A DNA stretch of 64,000 bases, from positions 3,921,929-3,985,928 of the forward strand of contig CM030853.1 of NCBI GenBank assembly GCA_018105865.1, in the 5' to 3' direction. Source of the DNA: Metaphire vulgaris (lineage: Eukaryota; Annelida; Clitellata; Crassiclitellata; Megascolecidae). The stretch's first letter is position 1; the number at the start of each line of letters is the position of its first letter. Positions 52,576 to 63,912 of the stretch are shown piece by piece. The notes beneath the pieces were generated by a model. It ran no database searches, was not told where the DNA came from, and was given only the letters and a program-made list of their open reading frames with translations. The position numbers were made by a program, and so were the translations under genes.

Positions 52576-52634
52576 TATAGCTATATAGCTATATAGCTAT
52601 ATAGCTATATAGCTATATAGCTATATAGCTATAA
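52576..52634. repeat. (CTATATAG)n self-complementary 8-mer array
   Basis: About seven units of the perfect palindrome CTATATAG. Every unit can pair with every other on either strand. Confidence 0.92.
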
Positions 52635-52671
52635 TATATAGCCTTCGTTATAATATTATAATCATTTGAAG

Positions 52672-52782
52672 ACACATCTGTTTAATTGTGCTTATAATAA
52701 TTGACATTAATTTGTAATGCGCTTGCTAACATTGATTGATTAGGCGCAATATAAATAGCTCATTACATTACATTACATTATA
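52672..52782 (+). mobile_element. Retroelement 3'-end with (ATTAC)n tail
   Basis: tttgaagacacatctgttta, then ggcgcaatataaatagctc, then ATTAC repeats: the LKTHLF-type tail plus GCGC..TATAAAT terminus of L2-like elements. Confidence 0.5.
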
Positions 52783-53959
52783 ACCTAGCGGATCTGTAAA
52801 ATTTGGTACGTTATGTCCGAAGTACGTTATTACAGTTTATCTAATACCATCCAGTTCGGTAGCACACCGCACAGGATCGTGCATTGCGGTAGCCTACTTT
52901 ATAACCGATTATATTCGTTATAACCGAGTCCGTTAGGCCTATTAACGAAGTCCAACTGTAGATTACAGATTACGAATAAAATCATGCCGCGATTTTGCTC
53001 GCCTCGATGCGTATACAAACCAAACGCGACTATAGTCTTCAACATGACAAACTGCCTGTCCTGTTCGATGCTTAGATATAAGCTGATGAGCTCATTGTAT
53101 AATTAGGGCGCCGTGCCCTTGGGCTGTTTTGGCCAGAGGCAATAAACCACCGTCCGTTTGGCACAGGAAAGATAAGCGGGCGTCCGCGAAAATAATGATT
53201 ATATTAAAGACCGTAAATCTGCCGTCGGTTATTGCGTTATCACCCGGGCGCTTACCCTGCAAGACGTCGGCTGTTGCTGTTTGCGGCTTAACGACCAAGA
53301 TGAATAAATGCGTTTTCTGGTCGATATTTGCCCGCAAATTACAGTACAAGTGTGTATTTGTAGTTGTTTTTTGTCTAAATAAAACTTAGCATATACACCG
53401 ATGTTTTTGTTTGCTTTATTTAAATGTTAAGTCCTAAGCGCGAAAATATAAAGCGATTTCATAATTTTTTTATACGCTGTGGGGGGTTTGTTTGGGATAA
53501 CAGTACGCAATATTTGGTATAAACTTTATATAAAATTCTACGCGGTGATCATGATAGAAGTCGTCGACACGGCCAAGTTTGGATCATGTAGAAAAATAAA
53601 ACGTGTCAAAATCAAATTGAAAGTGAAACAGCAAAAGAAGCAGTCAAATATGTAAAAATGTCAGATTATGAGCGTAATGACGCGGGAAAAATATGACCTA
53701 CATGTAGTTTCAAGTTTTCGGGTACGCCGTACCGGATAGTACCGTCACAAAAAGGCACTGTTCATAGGCTTAGGATTAAGTCTTTAGGCAATCAGACCAG
53801 TGGGGGTAGCCCCACATTTTTTTATTGTTTTATAATGCTAGATCGCTACGTTATTTCGTATTCGGTCAGTACGGGCGTCTTTCTTGTTCTGGTCGCCTGA
53901 GGTATGTCGCACAAAACGTGGGTTTAACTCGATTTCCGAGAGAATGAAGCAACAGTGTT

Positions 53960-54021
53960 CACTGGCGTAGCCATAGGGGGGAGGTCGGACCCCCTATCCC
54001 AGAATCCTGGCTGCGCCATAG
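53960..54021. mobile_element. 62-bp hAT-like foldback
   Basis: Ends CACTGGCGTAGCCATAGG and CTGGCTGCGCCATAG with almost no interior; flanks acagtgtt and acgatgtt match at 6 of 8. Confidence 0.6.
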
Positions 54022-54337
54022 ACGATGTTGCCTCCTCTTCGCTTTTTCGGAACTCGGCTAAATTGGTCGAATCCAATCAGTGGATTACAGACGGCCTCTG
54101 GGATTGGACAGAACCCCGGATCGAGTTAAACCGAAAAATGTGCATCAGACCAAGAGGCGCCCGCCCTTAGAAGGACGGGGGGAGGGAGCGAGGAGAGAAG
54201 CTCAATTGTCACCATACCGCTAAGGCAGTTAGTGACGACAGTATAGCCGCGTAGGCCTATTATACATTCAATCCATCGGGGGAATCGTCAATTATTCGGA
54301 GACGTCCAGCTGGTTCCGTCGATCCGACGCCCGTGCC

Positions 54338-54418
54338 TTAACCCCTTAACTGGGTGACCCGAGTAACGCTCGTCCATTTTACATTGAGTTACAAATAGTT
54401 GCCCGGTTAAGGGGTTAA
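54338..54418 (+). mobile_element. TTAA-flanked piggyBac-like MITE, copy 6 (divergent left half)
   Basis: A 73-bp element (54342-54414). The left interior has lost the CGGATATATCCG palindrome, while TCCATTTTACATTGAGTTAC is unchanged. Confidence 0.82.
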
Positions 54419-54774
54419 TGATTATTTACACCGCTGTTTAGGAATGCAGTGTGTTATCGTCAGATCCATCGCTCACTTCTATAGCGCCATCTCCGACGAT
54501 TCTTCCAACTGATCTCCACCGATTTCTTTCTGTAGTTGTTCTATTCCTGCTTTTCATTCACCCTTCACCCCTATAGCGGCGTGCAGAGAGTGGTGGGCGC
54601 CCCCGGGGCCAAGTCGATAAAAAATGTTTGACGAGCAAAAAAGGGTCGCCGAGTCAGTTTTGGCACCCCCTCCCCCATCTGGTCGGCGCCCGGGGCCACC
54701 GCCACACCTTCCCTCCCCCTCCTCCCCTCTGCACTCTACTGATCACCCTTCTCTGTCTTGTCTTACTTCAGGCG

Positions 54775-54776
<2 letters not shown>

Positions 54777-54817
<41 letters not shown>
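54777..54817. repeat. (AT)n microsatellite
   Basis: About 20 AT units. Confidence 0.95.
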
Positions 54818-54820
<3 letters not shown>

Positions 54821-54861
54821 TGTACCGTGGTAAATCCGCTAAATACGCCACCTCTCTTGAC

Positions 54862-55097
54862 CAGTGGCGGTTCCACGTGGGGGGATGAGGGGGGATGCAT
54901 CCACACCGGACTTCCGGACATATTTCGGTTGTGAAATCTATTTTTTGGGTGAAATTCTAGTGAAACTGTTAAACTACGGGGGAAAAACTGCGGATGACCT
55001 TTTTTGCTTGCCAGCCTATTTTTCGGTAAAAGTGTGATATACAATTAGGGGGACAATTTTTTTCTGTTGTCAGTCTTTTTCGGCAGAGTTTATTGTC
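54862..55097. mobile_element. 3'-truncated hAT-like MITE ending near a (GA)n run
   Basis: CAGTGGCGGTTCCACGTGG starts a copy of the 48731 family including ggatgaccttttttgcttgc. It stops near 55097, shortly before the GA run at 55119. Confidence 0.7.
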
Positions 55098-55114
55098 TTG
55101 ACCCCAGTAAGATA

Positions 55115-55118
<4 letters not shown>

Positions 55119-55172
<54 letters not shown>
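55119..55172. repeat. (GA)n microsatellite
   Basis: About 26 GA units. Confidence 0.95.
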
Positions 55173-55173
<1 letters not shown>

Positions 55174-55527
55174 CCATAGACCCAGAGAAACAGGTAAATA
55201 AGAAAAGATTTGTCTTACGTCTGAATTTGAAAGTGTAGGTATAACCAATTTTTAGCGTTGGTTGCAAACAGACTGCAATAAGTTCCGAAATGTGAACGCT
55301 GTTGAAACACGTGCTTTTTATGCTGAGACGTGTGACGGCGTGTCGCGTCTGCCTCTTTATATAATGCGCATGGCTGCTGTCAGCGACTCAGCATGGACAG
55401 TAATGATTACTTGCCGGAGCCAAAGCGGTTTCCGACAATCTGTGACGACTTTATGAAGACGCTGCAAAGGCCGTGGCAATGTTCTCGAAATGTCGTCGTC
55501 TTGTTTCAATGTACAGCCAAATTAAAG

Positions 55528-55655
55528 AGACAGAGACAGACAGACAGGTAGACAGACAGGCAGACAGGCAGACAGACAGAGACAGAGACAGACAGAGACA
55601 GATACAGAAAGAAAGAAAAAGAATGTGAAGTGAAGGAGATAACAGGATGACAGGT

Positions 55656-55716
<61 letters not shown>

Positions 55717-55812
55717 GGCAGACAGACAGGCAGAAAAACAGAGACAGACAGTCAGGGACAGAGACAGAGACAGACAGAGAGTGTGAAGTGAAAGAGAGAA
55801 ACAAAATTGCAG

Positions 55813-55875
<63 letters not shown>

Positions 55876-55880
55876 GAGAG
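55528..55880. repeat. Compound GACA/GA cassette, internally duplicated
   Basis: Two units in tandem, each with GACA-type repeats, a gtgtgaagtgaaagagagaa-like island, a caggtag island and a long GA run. It is similar in design to the duplicated array at 63300-63590. Confidence 0.85.
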
Positions 55881-56275
55881 AGAGCATTGGATGAGACGAG
55901 ATTGGCAATTTTTGGCACATGAAGATCCTATTGGATGAATCAGTTTCCTTCGTGTTGATGTCGTCGTCTTGCACATAGATTTCGTCATTTTTACAGCGCT
56001 TTCTTTGGCAGTTACTTTCAGCGTGGCATTTTTAGGGGACATGGCCAATTGCTGACTCCTTCACTCTATGCACAGCAAGCGGGGTGTTTTATTGATCTTT
56101 TACTTATTAAATTTTAACTAACTTGTTTGACATAATGAAAAAAATTCTTTCCTTCTCTCTCCATTGGTCTGACTATCAAATTCAATTTCAAAATCTGGAT
56201 ACTTTTCGGTTAAATAACTAAATTAATTAAATAGAATATGATTAACAGATTAATTAATTAATGAATTAATTAATT

Positions 56276-56359
56276 AGAGTGGTTCGGTAGGCTCTGCCCT
56301 GGGCGAGAAACACTATGTCTATGTTTCACCCATCATGGTCCTGCTGCGTAATCTCAGTC

Positions 56360-56421
<62 letters not shown>
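56276..56421. repeat. Shared 'agtggttcggtagg' block and (ATT)n run
   Basis: agagtggttcggtaggctct, cctgggcgagaaacactatg and cgtaatctcagtctt, then an ATT run. The block matches 49520-49613, where the microsatellite is on the other side. Confidence 0.7.
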
Positions 56422-56422
<1 letters not shown>

Positions 56423-56510
56423 GGCTGATTTATCCAACGCTATAACATGACTACGGCCATAGGCAAGAGCGATTTACAGTCCATCTCCTTAAGAATTGCG
56501 AAACAAGTGC

Positions 56511-56511
<1 letters not shown>

Positions 56512-56571
<60 letters not shown>
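56512..56571. repeat. (ATT)n/(ATC)n microsatellite
   Basis: ATT units passing into ATC units. Confidence 0.93.
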
Positions 56572-56572
<1 letters not shown>

Positions 56573-56815
56573 TTAATAGCGAGGGCGACGCCGTTTAAAC
56601 GATTGGCCGCCAGGCTGTGTGTCCGGACTTCCGGGTAGGAAGCAGCGTCAGAGTGAGGCAGTCGGGCAGAAAGTCGTGTTCGGACCCGGGCAATAACTCA
56701 GACCGCCCTGCCGGCCACACCTTGACTCTTGCAAAATGAAATATATTCTCCAGTGGTACGGTAAATATATGTAACAATGATTTCAGCCGAATTTATTAGT
56801 CCACGGCTGCATTAA

Positions 56816-57125
56816 CGGAGAGAGACGGACAGAGACAGAAACAGAGACAGAGACAGACAGAGACAGACAGAAACAGAAAGAAAGGGCATAGAGAGAGACA
56901 GAGACACAGAGATATAAAGATAGACAGACAGAGATAAGGAGGGACAGATATACAGAGACAGAGACAGATATACATACAAATACAGAGAGACAGACAGATG
57001 TCCAGAGACAGAAAGACGAGTAGATATAGATACAAAGACAGATAGACAATATATAGAGAGGGATAGACAGACAGACCAACAGACAGGACAGACAGGCAGG
57101 ACAGACAGACAGACAGACAGACAAA
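56816..57125. repeat. (GACA)n-rich array, about 310 bp
   Basis: Degenerate AGAC/GACA/GATA tetranucleotides on one strand. The long Cys/Ser/Leu-rich frames on the other strand are artefacts. Confidence 0.92.
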
Positions 57126-57521
57126 ATGTGGGAAAGTTCGTTCCAGTACTACAATTCTGACATTATTGTGAGCAGAATTTGACGAATGGGACAGTAAATC
57201 CATTCAGCATTGTATGATGACATCTTTTTTCGCAAATCAGGAACTTCTTCAAGTTGCAATTTTGATATTCTCTACCGTTTTAGTGCGAGCCTGAATGGTC
57301 AATAAAAGTGGCGTGTCGAGTATATTATTTCTCTAAGACATCCGAATTGTTGCGTCTTCGACAACGATGTAGGTCTATTATTAGATCTTTGTCAATATTT
57401 CTGTAGATTTTAGATACAGCACGTGATGATCAGATTACGGATTGAATTTCGTGCCAAAGGCGTGCACCCCGTTATAACATTTCCACGCGTCGAGTCCAAA
57501 TAATTGAGTGCTACTAGTCTT

Positions 57522-57705
<184 letters not shown>

Positions 57706-58007
57706 CTACGATGCCCCTTCTAATAACCGGGTTCACTAATTTCTCACTTAACCGATTCAAATGGTAAATCTATTGCGACTCCAGTAGGAAATACGGGAAC
57801 GGTTGAAATTGCCTGTTGTCTGCATACAATGATCAAACTGAAGGAAAGACATTGAATGCCACTCAACATAAGAAATGTGGAAATGACATACGTTTTATGG
57901 CGTGTCAAGCATTCATTCAATAGATATTCAACAATGATGAACCTTCACATAAGTAAGCAGAACCACAGTTTGCGTAGGTTGCTTATACGACGGACATCAC
58001 ATGGCAG

Positions 58008-58013
<6 letters not shown>

Positions 58014-58074
<61 letters not shown>
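58014..58074. repeat. (CT)n microsatellite
   Basis: About 30 CT units. Confidence 0.95.
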
Positions 58075-58076
<2 letters not shown>

Positions 58077-58177
58077 GGACGGTATTCTTCTTTCTAGCGA
58101 GGAAATTTAAAACCGGTTCTGGAACTCATCTCCGAAATTGGGGCCTAGATGATTTTTTTCTGGCGCATTTTCACACA

Positions 58178-58429
58178 CGTGGGCGTATTTAGAAAGGCTC
58201 AAAGGGGTATGCTGAAATTAACCCCTTAACCGTGTATTTAACTGTAACTCAATGTAAAAGCATGGACGGGTATATCCGGGATCCCCAGTTAAGGGGTTAA
58301 AAAAGTTCTAAAAATAAACGTCGTGACAAGCAGAAAAAAGTCATCGCCTGGTGACATGAAAGAAAAAAAGAACCAAAGACCAAAGGGGTACGCTATGGCT
58401 CAGTAGCGTACCCTCTAAATACGCCACTG
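58178..58429. mobile_element. hAT-like MITE interrupted by a TTAA MITE
   Basis: Ends CGTGGGCGTATTTAGAAAGG and CTCTAAATACGCCACTG; ttcacaca on both sides (58170-58177 and 58430-58437). Apart from the insert at 58218-58300, it is the reverse complement of the element at 3336-3519. Confidence 0.9.
58218..58300 (-). mobile_element. TTAA-flanked piggyBac-like MITE, copy 7 (nested)
   Basis: A 75-bp element (58222-58296) with TTAA on both sides, inside the hAT MITE above. The unoccupied relative lacks exactly this segment, which defines the element borders independently. Confidence 0.92.
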
Positions 58430-58437
58430 TTCACACA

Positions 58438-60300
58438 CACACACACACACACACACATCACGACATGCGGTCAGATATTCTCACGCAAAGACATTCAATA
58501 TACAGTCGCAGCGTCGAGCGGGAAGCGTGGCAATATGGCGAGCACAAGGACCCTCCCGAAAGCACTCGCGGACAGCCGCGACCGCCGTGCTGAATGGATG
58601 CGTCCGTCCGACGGATATCGCCGCCGGGCTTTGACAGAGAAAGAGAGCATAATGGCCGTGTTCCGTTTGCGATGAACGGTCAATCACCCCCACCCTCCGC
58701 CCCCCGCACTCCTGCGCGATGACGTACGGGAGTGCTTCTTCTTCCTCGGAAGAGAGAGAGAGAGGGGGGGGCCCCCGGATGTCACGACAAGTGACTCTTG
58801 CATGACGCCGCCGTGTGACGAATACAGCTCACGCTTTTAACCCTCACCCGCCCCCACCCGCCCCGCCCGTCGACTCCACCTTCACCCCACCCCACCCCAC
58901 CCAATCGTTCGTCATCAATCTTCTTCCGGTTTCCATCGATCGAACGCGATAATTTTGCGGCATGACGTCGAAATGGAGGTAGGGGTGGGGGCGGGGAACG
59001 ATTCAATCACAGAAAACCGAATGATGTCCTGTTGCTGGTTGGGGGGCGGGGGACGGAGGGGGTAAGACGGGGACCGCTCAAGGGTGGTTGTTTCGGGGTG
59101 GGGGCGGAATGGGGGCGGGGGCGGGGAGGTGACTGTCGAATCGATAATAGCGAAATTTGTTTCCGGCGTTTGGCGTTTAGGCATTCCTGGCATCAGCGGG
59201 TGGTCATCTGTTCAATTCAATTCCGTCTTTTTTCATCCTACGATCTCTTGAATTGGCCGAGTTTCGATCACGTCTCGAAAATTCGACCGAGCTCTGAGGA
59301 CTACGGAGGAGGAGGAGGAGGAGGAAGAGGAGGAGGAGGAGGAGGAGGAAGAGGAGGAGGATTTACATGTAGAGGCAGTTGTGTTTGTCTTATCCTCCTC
59401 GATGGCTGAGAACTTTTTCCTTTTCCTCTTCTTCTTCTTCGCGGGGATCTGACGCAGAGAGGATCGCTGTGTTTTTTAAGGCTTTGCTGCGATCTTCTCT
59501 TTTCCACCGGTTTTCTTAATTTGTCGACCGATGTTGATTGTTGAATGGCCAACGGGATTTTTCTCGATCCAAACAACTGGATTCCACGCAAATCCTGACT
59601 GCAAAGTCTATCCGACAAGCGGTGAAAATAAACCGTGTATTGATTGTAAGATTGTACGGTATAGTATTGTCCGAAACGCTTCGACCGTTCGCAAAAGTGA
59701 CGGAATTTCAATAGTTCCAATATTTTCTCGGCGCCTTGCTTTTCAAAGGAACGCCTGATGCTCGAACGAAGAATTCCGAAAGTGTTCGGGCGTTACCGCG
59801 CCTTTGTATTGTAGTTGTTTACCGAGCATGTCTTCGGTGGCGAATCTTGTAAGCAAGATACACTGAACGGGGGGGGGGAGGGGGCAAACATTAATTCGCG
59901 CCCGACGCAAAGAAGAAAAATATGGGAAATTACAAAGACTGTGTAACTAAATCCAAAAATGTCAGTATTAATAGCAATGAAGGAAAGGATCTACGGATTC
60001 TACGCCCTTATTACCTCCAAAATGTATTTAGTTATTTTTAGAAAAATTATTTCCATCTGCAATTGAGTCAGGTCTGTAGGGGTATTCAGAAATTGGGGGC
60101 GGGGGGAGTTTCGCTGACAGGACAAAAATTTTATCATTAAGCTATCATCGATTATTGTTTTTATTATCGTGTCCGCATTTGATTCACTTGGGTTTTGGGT
60201 AGAAGTTCTGGATTAAAAATGAACGCAAATGTGTTGAATGTTCAGAGATCTGGTCTTAAATGTACTCAATTGTCTGCATCGGAGTCACGTGACCCAATGA
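58438..60300. other. GC-rich and simple-sequence intergenic region
   Basis: It contains CpG-rich DNA (58490-58720), G-rich stretches (58981-59130), a GGA triplet run (59306-59360) and CTT/TCC tracts. The strand-asymmetric G-runs could form quadruplexes. No frame shows family resemblance. Confidence 0.5.
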
Positions 60301-60320
60301 CACCCACAATTTGCTTGGTT

Positions 60321-60323
<3 letters not shown>

Positions 60324-60357
<34 letters not shown>
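60324..60357. repeat. (CT)n microsatellite
   Basis: About 17 CT units. Confidence 0.93.
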
Positions 60358-60359
<2 letters not shown>

Positions 60360-60389
60360 GGTCTGGGCAAGAGAAAAATCTATAAAACC

Positions 60390-60722
60390 TAGTGGCGTAG
60401 CCAGGATTTTCCGAAGGGGGTTTGGTTTTGTTCTTAACCAACTTCGACAAATCTTGACAAGCAAAAAAAGGGTCATCCTCATCTTTCCTCCTTGTATTTT
60501 TCCCTTGCAGATGCTGTGGCAAGCAAAAAAGGGTCGTCACCTGTTACACCCTTACAATCTTCTATAGCGCTTAGAAATATTGGGTCGGCAGCCAAGGGGA
60601 GGTTTAACCCCAAGACCGCGTCCGAAAATTTAAAAAATGCATAACAACGCATTAAAAAATTTAGTTTCTTCGGCAGCTAGGGAGGGGGTTAACCCCAACC
60701 CACCCCGTTGGCTGCGCCACTG
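60390..60722. mobile_element. hAT-like MITE (333 bp)
   Basis: Ends TAGTGGCGTAGCCAGG and TTGGCTGCGCCACTG; flanks ataaaacc and ctaaaacc match at 7 of 8. The interior holds the core twice (gacaagcaaaaaaagggtca and ggcaagcaaaaaagggtcgt). Confidence 0.82.
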
Positions 60723-61188
60723 CTAAAACCTCTTACGTTGACATTAGTCGCAAAGTCGGTCGGTCTCCCCTGGTCTCTTCTCTCGACTGTGAACCAGGCG
60801 GGCGAATGCAACGCAGGTTCCATTCTCGAATAACGTTGTTTTCCTGGTGATCTACGAACGATGGAAGACATTAGAAGTTTTGCAGCTGTGCGTTTCATAA
60901 ATTTTACATAGCATCTTTTTTGGACAACCGTCGGTTAATCGAAATTTGCAGGGGTGGGAATGTGGACGGGGAAAGCCCTGCCCCCACCCACCCCAACTAG
61001 AAACTACTATTTCCGTTGAGAAAATCGCTTTGATTGATGAAATGCGTGGGCATAAAGGTCACCATCATTGTCTCCGAATTCAAGTCTACCAGAGAAATTC
61101 AGACGCCTATATTAAATACTGCTGCAATAACGCAGTTCTGTGACGAAGAAACAACTTAATCATACCTCCACTCACACGCACGCCCACC

Positions 61189-61192
<4 letters not shown>

Positions 61193-61232
<40 letters not shown>
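61193..61232. repeat. (CA)n then (TA)n
   Basis: About 15 CA units passing into TA, abutting the TA target of the next element. Confidence 0.93.
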
Positions 61233-61234
<2 letters not shown>

Positions 61235-61633
61235 CACTGTCCGGCAAAAAAAGAACCCTTCGATAGTAATTATAACAACCAATGTCAATAAATTCTTTAA
61301 ATATATATATTTTATTCTAGAATTCTTTTCAGATTCTAATATAAAATCAAATTGGATATGATCTTCATTTTAAAACATTTTGTTTGTCAACACACTCGAT
61401 GACGTAGAAATGACGTCAGCCAGTGAATAGTCAGAAACCTGTAATCTGTGACGACAGCCGACCGCAAATGGTACGCACTTGCTCAAACGAGTATAAACGG
61501 ATTTTAATGAAATTTTGCTCTAATGACACAAATAGGTGTCTCTTTATGTATTTAAAATTTGATCTAAATCGGCGCAGATTCGAGGTAGTTATTGCGATAT
61601 GTTTAGGAGTTCCCCTTTTTCGGACACAGTGTA
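61233..61633. mobile_element. Tc1/mariner-like MITE, about 400 bp
   Basis: The left end TACACTGTCCGGCAAAAAAA and the right end TTTTTCGGACACAGTGTA are inverted repeats with TA borders, as in Tc1/mariner elements. No transposase remains. Confidence 0.75.
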
Positions 61634-62523
61634 TATGTATGCATATTATGATCCATCTATCGCTTGGCTTGTCATAGGATTTCGTTGGCATTGAGTGAGA
61701 GTGATGTTTTCATTAGACCTTTTCCTATATGGAAGTGGCTTTTCTTTGCAAAAACCGTTGATGTATGGTAATAATTCGCCGACGTTTTTTTGCTTTTATT
61801 TATACTTCGCGTGGAAATCGGTTATTTCTTGGGGAAGGGGGGGGGGTTGGCGTCTTCGCTGGGGAGCGTCCGAGGTTCGGCAATAATATGCAGTGTTTCT
61901 GGGTGTGAAGTCATTTTCCTTCGAAGGACTGTCCTATAGCCTCTCAACGCGTAAAATCTTGTTCCGAACGAGTTGTTCGCCGCTATAAAGCGCGTTTCGA
62001 ATCGACTCAGAGCGATGAATTGACGGTCACGTCAGCAGGACGAAAGAACGTTTTCTTTATCACATTTTAAAGTATCTCTTTCCGGGAATATTATTATTAT
62101 TGTCGAATATTCTATATCGAAGCTTCTTCTTCCGATAGGTGTTCTTGCAAATCTGATTATCGAAGGGCTTCGAGCAATTATTATCTTTGAAATTCAGAGT
62201 GTTTCTTTAGCAGAGACCGTAGCCTGCGATAGATTTTGTCTGGGAGTCCAGGAAAAAATCATTCCCAAAAGGAACGTAAATAAGGGCTCTCAATTTAACT
62301 AAATAACTCGTTTGCCACGCACCGCCTCTATATACTGCTCTCATAAACACCCCCATTTGGACACTGACAGTCACTTTCTGCAAATAAAACTCAAAACAGT
62401 ATTCTGGTTATTCGCGATTTATTGCGTACACCATTTAATTATTTTCCTTCAAAATTCAAGAACTGTAAAGAAATGTTCGACTTCCAATTAAACTTTCGTG
62501 TTGCCTGTAAAGTCGAGCAAATT

Positions 62524-62525
<2 letters not shown>

Positions 62526-62620
<95 letters not shown>
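62526..62620. repeat. (TA)n then (GA)n
   Basis: About 14 TA units, then about 33 GA units. Confidence 0.95.
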
Positions 62621-63129
62621 CAGATGGACATAAATGGGATCCAGGTTTTCAGGTCTTGCCTTCAGAATTTGAAAATAATGTTAATGCAAGATGGCGATCC
62701 ATCGTCTAATATCGAATGACGTAGTTTCTGTAGGCCGACGAATCTTTAGACGACCAGATTCGAATTTCAATTCTAGCTTGAAACCGTCTGCTCTGAATGC
62801 TGAGCATAGGTCTACTCACGGGGACTGCGGGCCCGGGGCCCCTATTCTGGCCGAGACCGATCGTGAGATTTGCGCAAAACCGGGGTGAGACGGTTTTTGG
62901 GGAGGGGAAGGTAGGTAAGTATGATCGAAGAGAATATCCGTGAATGTGCGTGACGAATTCTCTGACATTTATCTTTTGCTCGTCGGAAATGTACTCGAAA
63001 ATGTGAGCGACTCAGATAGTAGGCCTAACCCCCTTAGACTGCCCCCCACGCCCCGATAAGACTGGCCTTCCTGCCTTTCCCTGGATCTTATTCGAATTGG
63101 TCTTGACGCGCCATCGACTGAAGCCCTGG

Positions 63130-63190
63130 GCATTGTGATAGTGGCGCCATAGAAGTGCATAGATTGATTGATTGATTGATTGATTGACTG
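63130..63190 (+). mobile_element. Retroelement 3' end GGCGCCATAGAAGTGCATA with (GATT)n tail
   Basis: gtggcgccatagaagtgcat is followed by GATT repeats. It is the clearest example of the signature also seen at 10155, 30193, 38336, 43930, 49690 and 54478. Confidence 0.55.
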
Positions 63191-63299
63191 AATGATTGAG
63201 CAGACGAATATGTCATAGTGTGAAAACTTATGCTATTTATTCTCTCACGTTTACTCTTTGTTTTCGCGCCTTCTATTGCAGATCACGTGACTGGCGTCG

Positions 63300-63358
63300 A
63301 GAGACAGGCAGAGACATACAGTCAGAGAAAGAACGACGAGTGAAAGAGAGAAGCAGAG

Positions 63359-63441
<83 letters not shown>

Positions 63442-63500
63442 CAGACAGACATACAGAGACATACAGTCAGAGAAAGAACGAGTGAAAGAGAGAAGCAGAG

Positions 63501-63589
<89 letters not shown>

Positions 63590-63590
63590 C
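63300..63590. repeat. Compound GA cassette, tandemly duplicated
   Basis: acatacagtcagagaaagaa, gtgaaagagagaagcagaga and gtcagagaga, then GA runs, occur twice in tandem (about 63310-63430 and 63460-63590). It lies about 90 bp before the SCYL2 start codon, so it is probably in the promoter or 5' untranslated region. Confidence 0.88.
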
Positions 63591-63679
63591 CGTTGTCAGA
63601 GGCCCGCGTCGTTTGCCAATCGGTAGAATAACCGCCGTTCTTGTCGTCCGCCGTCTGTCGCCGCCGATTGCCGACAGCC

Positions 63680-63829
63680 ATGGAAGTGCTGTCGGTCATA
63701 AAACACAGCCTCGTTTCCGACGGAGTCAACCCGATCTCCCAGCATTTCCGACTGCAGCGTCAGACAGCGAGCGCCGGAAGGGAGACGGTCTGGAAAATCT
63801 ACGACGCCGTTCGCATCAAAGACGGAAAG
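63680..63829 (+). CDS. SCYL2: SCYL2 first coding exon (SCY1-like pseudokinase)
   Basis: 50 codons from ATG 63680 (ACAGCCATGG, strong context) to AAG|GTAATG, phase 0. The translation MEVLSVIKHSLVSDG, then NPISQHFRLQRQTASAGRET and VWKIYDAVRIKDGK, aligns with the N-terminus of vertebrate SCYL2 (NPVTREFDVGRHIASGG, LAWKIFNG). SCYL2 is a catalytically impaired kinase of clathrin-coated vesicles acting between the trans-Golgi network and endosomes. The ASAG segment stands where kinases have the glycine loop and lacks the normal GxGxxG. The rest of the gene lies beyond the window. Triplet repeats (63849-63912) start 20 bp into the first intron. Confidence 0.85.
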
Positions 63830-63846
63830 GTAATGAGCAGACGACC

Positions 63847-63848
<2 letters not shown>

Positions 63849-63900
<52 letters not shown>

Positions 63901-63912
63901 AATAATAATAAT
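63849..63912. repeat. (CAA)n/(AAT)n in SCYL2 intron 1
   Basis: About 17 CAA units, then AAT, starting 20 bp after the donor. Confidence 0.95.

Noticed and set aside
55451..57203. Cys/Ser/Leu-rich minus-strand frames resembling membrane proteins
   Set aside because: They are the complement of GACA/GA arrays; the apparent periodicity is the repeat unit.
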